Positions 60,491-64,000 of a stretch of DNA of 64,000 bases are shown piece by piece. How positions within the stretch are numbered: position 1 is the stretch's first letter; every line of letters starts with the position of its first letter. The notes under the pieces are model-generated. The model saw nothing but the letters and a program-made list of their open reading frames with translations, was not told where the DNA came from and made no database searches. The stretch is from Phyto melanocephala (taxonomy: Eukaryota; Arthropoda; Insecta; Diptera; Rhinophoridae), in contig OW799233.1 in NCBI GenBank assembly GCA_941918925.1, positions 171,844,235-171,908,234 of the forward strand, read 5' to 3'. The position numbers and the translations under genes are program-made.

Positions 60491-63400
60491 ACTATTAAAT
60501 AAGTAATAAACATTTTCTGAAATGTTATAACGTAAACAGCACTTTTTCTTAGTTAGATACCTGGTCTCTTAGAATTAAAAATCAGGATAAATTTAACTCA
60601 AATGAGTAGTCCCCAACTTCTGCCCTGTTATTTCTAAGATAGCTATCAGTAAAATACTGAAGTTTATTGCATCACTATTATCATGTCATGTAGCTTTTCA
60701 ATCACTTTCACCAGAATCATGCGTTTCTTCAACAACCGAATCTTACTCATCTCGTTATCAAAGGCCGGAATACTGATTTGCCTTTAATTCTACCTGATCC
60801 AATGTTACACGGTATAGCAGTACTCACGTTGAAGAGGTTTTCTTCATAAATAATTCAACGGCAGCAAAATACGCATATCAAATTGGCAACATTTCTTTGT
60901 GCACCTCTAGTGACATTTCATTAAACATGTTTCTCAAATATGTTATTAATTTTTATAATATCGTTTTTCTAATAAAACAAATATAAAACTCTTTTTAGTT
61001 GATTAACATAAACTAAATGAATGAATTAATTCTTTAATGTAATGCATTGAATTTAATGTAATGCAAAATAAAGATACTTTAAGGCTTAATAAAAAATATA
61101 TTATGTAGCACAGCTTTAGGCGCAAATATAAATAATTTTCATTTTCTTTTAATCACACTCAGAATAATATCATTTCAAACTCACTTACCATAGTGTTTAA
61201 TAACCTCTCTTTTCTATATGTAATTGAATGGGAATAATTTTAGGCGCTAGATATATTACTTTGTTCTATATTATATTTGTATTGTATAATGTCACGCTCA
61301 ATTTTATATACTATATAGTTTTAATAATGCCACTTTGAATTTATAGTATATAATTTGTTTTCTTTTGTACTCTAGGCCACTATAGATATAATATTTCAAT
61401 AAAAATTCTTGCTGAATGTCATCACGCTTTTTCCTTTTAGGCTTAATAATAATATGTCTTTTTTTTGTATTTTGTTATCTTTACTATACTGTATATAATT
61501 TCTATTGTTTTGTCCTTGCCGTTTCGTGACAGTTACAGTTATGGCTTTAGTTCAAGTTCATTTCATTTCATTTTAATTTCAGTTTAGTTGAGTTCGAGTG
61601 AACAGTTCGATTTATAGTAAATATCCGCATGGCATTTGTAATGATTGCTTAGTAACATCGATGTAAAATTGTAGCTACTAATGTTAGTAATTCATTTATA
61701 CTTGCAAATATTTTAGTAATTACTGGGTAATTTATGGTGGAACAACAATTTCCTATTTGCTTTTATTTATATCAACATCATTATTATGGCCACTGCTAAT
61801 ATCGTAGTTAGTATTCAAAAGAATTGTGCGTGTTTCAGCGATTTTCATAAAATGTCCTCATATTTTCAATATGAAATTCTATTTAGTGTATGATGTTGAT
61901 GATACTGTGTGTATTAATGATATTCCAGCCATCCCGTCACATTCACATTGTTGTCATCATCATTCCTTCCTCGACATCATTATCATCATCACATTGACAT
62001 TTATTTACTTCTAGTCTATTAACTATTTAAGTGGTGTCTCAATTTGTTTTTTTTTTTCAGTTTGCCAGACATTCAGTGTATTTTTTGTGCACGATTTTCC
62101 TGTTCTTTTTTCGAATACTCAAAATATAAGACAGGGCAAATGAAAACTATTCTCAATTTCAAATATTTAAGTGTTTGTGCATACGTGCATGTACTTTACT
62201 ATCAGTATTAAAAAATTGTTTCTGACTTTTCTTTAAGTAATAACTCTATGTCACATTGCTTGTGAATTATAAGGATGTATATGTACAATACTTTTGTATT
62301 ACATATTTCATTAAAGTTTTTCTTTATTACTTATTACACCCTACATTAGATAAGGTCACCAACACAGTCACCTTTACGTACTATTACTTAGTATTTATAG
62401 CTGTAAGTTTAGCATCATTAAAATTTTGTAAAGTTTATTTTGCAAGCAAGTCCCGAATGTGACGCAATCCTAAACAACCCCCGAACATTTTTTTCTTGCA
62501 TGAACGATTTTAAGTTTTTGATAACTACCGGTTGTTTAGAAGTTGGTTTACTTTGGCAATTTACCACAAATAAACTCAAGCCAAAGCAACATATAAAAAT
62601 TTGTTTAAATATATTTAAAATATATTAAATAAAATAAATTTCCTTTATTATTCGAGTATTTGGTGGCGTTAGAGTTGTAACAGCGTTACATCTAGAAAAA
62701 CATCACCATGTTGTGTGCTATATAGTCCGAGGTAGACATTGCTTTGGATATGATTTAGAGCTATATAGTTCATGACGTGATAGTCAACGATTTAAAATAA
62801 ACTGTGAAGAGGCACGCTTGTTTGCATTTCTAGACTCAAATTGAAGACACGTGGCTTTTGTAAAAATGCGCCTCATATCACTCGACGCAAGAGTTGTTGA
62901 ATGATTAATTGTACGAAATGATTCTGTTAATTAGTTTCCGCATTTGTGCTTAAAAAACGCCGGTCCCATTATGACAGAAAAACAGGCTGGTTCACTAGAT
63001 CACTAAATAATGCTGCTTATAGTTATCGTTCATTCAGTGGATCACTTTTTGATCATAAAAAACAGTGAAATGTATCATTTTTGATCACATTCGTAAATAT
63101 AGGGCGTATCTGAGATGCATTATGGTATTAAGCATCACACTAAAGCTAATAAAGATAATAATTTAATTTAACATATTCTGTTGTCTTTAAAGCACAGTAA
63201 TATGCAAGGCAAATTCAATGACATTACTACAGAATTGCAAGCAGTGGGTCGAGGATTAAGTTATGAAAGTAGTGAAAATAAATTCGTTTGCACTAAGCAT
63301 CAAATAAATAATTTAATTTAAAATTTAAACTCCTCGCCAGCATTATTCCAAGCAGGATATGTTAATCACAATGTACTTTTTAACAGTTCCAGAAAATCTG

Positions 63401-63814
63401 GAGATCTTTCTTTATATCACCCCAAACAAAAATGTTGTTATTAAACTCTAATGTAAAATCGCTTTTGTTATACAGTTTTAAAACACTTGCAAGGAAGCTT
63501 TAAATATTTGTCAACAATTGTTTGAGAAAAAATTTAAGTTCAGCTATCCGAACACCAGATAGCAAAAACAGCATATTCGTTCACGGAACAGAAAAATACA
63601 GCACGAAAAATATAGCAGATTTTTATTAAGACCCTATTCACCATCTGAAGCTAGAAGACACAAACGGAAAAATATGAACATCAACAGCGTTTTTTTTTTA
63701 ATTTTTAAAATTGGTTGGCTGCATAAGCATATTGCCAGGTTATCCCTCCAAAAGTGTTTGTAGTGCGACTTACTGTTCACAAGATTTATTACTTGTGATT
63801 TAGTAAGTCATGTG

Positions 63815-64000
63815 TTGATTCAGGCTCCGCAAGTCGACCTATACCTTTGTATAGGAAGTCGGAGACACTCGAACAATAAATAAAAATTGAGTTTAATGGT
63901 TCTCCTCCAGTTACAAAACTTTGGGTTCAGGTACCGCAGGTCGACCTATATCATTGTATAGGAAGTCGGAGACGTCTGAACAATAATTACTGCTGAGTTT
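63815..64000. repeat. Tandem repeat, period 107, running off the window
   Basis: Two units: GGCTCCGCAAGTCGACCTATA...TATAGGAAGTCGGAGAC (from 63823) and GGTACCGCAGGTCGACCTATA...TATAGGAAGTCGGAGAC (from 63930), followed in each by GAACAATAA and a TGAGTTTA-like end. Each unit has a CCTATA/TATAGG hairpin with 6-base loop. The array probably continues beyond 64000. Confidence 0.8.

Larger units (their letters stand above)
56965..64000 (+). other. Downstream intron, more than 7 kb, continuing past window
   Basis: It opens with GTAAGT; no in-phase exon with good sites was found before the window end. Repeats at 57990-60490 and 63815-64000 are listed separately. In 56970-57985, 59270-59535 and 60495-63810 I see AT-rich non-coding sequence only; the frames at 61826, 62256 and 62440 match nothing known. 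Confidence 0.75.

Noticed and set aside
63815..64000. CRISPR-like array at the window end
   Set aside because: Only two units, about 107 bases apart, with similar sequence throughout rather than unique spacers, in an insect genome.

Overview
This is a 64 kb, very AT-rich piece of an insect genome, almost certainly a brachyceran fly and probably a calyptrate (blow fly, flesh fly or house fly relative). The evidence is a fly-type neural immunoglobulin gene with large introns, dispersed repeats of the dipteran mini-me type carrying GTCY motifs, and a mix of piggyBac, mariner/IS630, Helitron, non-LTR and Penelope-like elements. Nothing bacterial is present; the short open frames scattered through the window are mostly chance.

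The one host gene found is on the + strand: an internal part of a sidestep (Side) family immunoglobulin-superfamily receptor. Six exons are visible (8203-8335, 28480-28694, 36691-36807, 56022-56234, 56313-56482, 56829-56964). They splice in phase into 984 bases, 327 whole codons without a stop, covering three Ig domains. Introns of about 20.1, 8.0 and 19.2 kb separate the first four exons; the last three exons are tightly packed. The signal-peptide exon(s) and the later domains and membrane segment lie outside the window, so the whole window appears to be inside this gene's transcription unit.

The introns hold the rest. Upstream intron (1-8202): a hammerhead-like Penelope terminus, old mini-me relics, a 550 bp (GTA)n microsatellite and a non-LTR C-terminal relic. 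Intron 8336-28479: mini-me copies, an internally deleted piggyBac with TTAA flanks, a Helitron with a decayed PIF1-type helicase, several mariner/IS630 remnants, and an inverted pair of RNase H-bearing non-LTR copies. Intron 28695-36690: three Helitron-type elements built of ~120 bp GC-rich tandem units, a foldback element with terminal hairpins, two non-LTR fragments and a piggyBac relic. Intron 36808-56021: a Harbinger-like MITE, a small Helitron, a decayed piggyBac interrupted by a young Penelope-like element arranged as a near-perfect 1.8 kb-armed inverted repeat with hammerhead motifs at both ends, a tRNA-derived SINE with a TTCTA tail, another mini-me copy and a third hammerhead relic. 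Last partial intron (56965-64000): two adjacent mini-me copies, a Helitron and a hairpin-bearing tandem repeat at the window edge.

The most interesting items are the Penelope palindrome with an intact reverse transcriptase/GIY-YIG frame, the independent hammerhead-like relics, the Helitron minisatellite elements tied to a helicase-bearing relative by shared ends, the foldback element whose terminal hairpin loops are inverted relative to its TIR symmetry, and the edge repeat whose hairpin stem is conserved while its loop varies. All family calls rest on motif recognition by eye; no database search was run.
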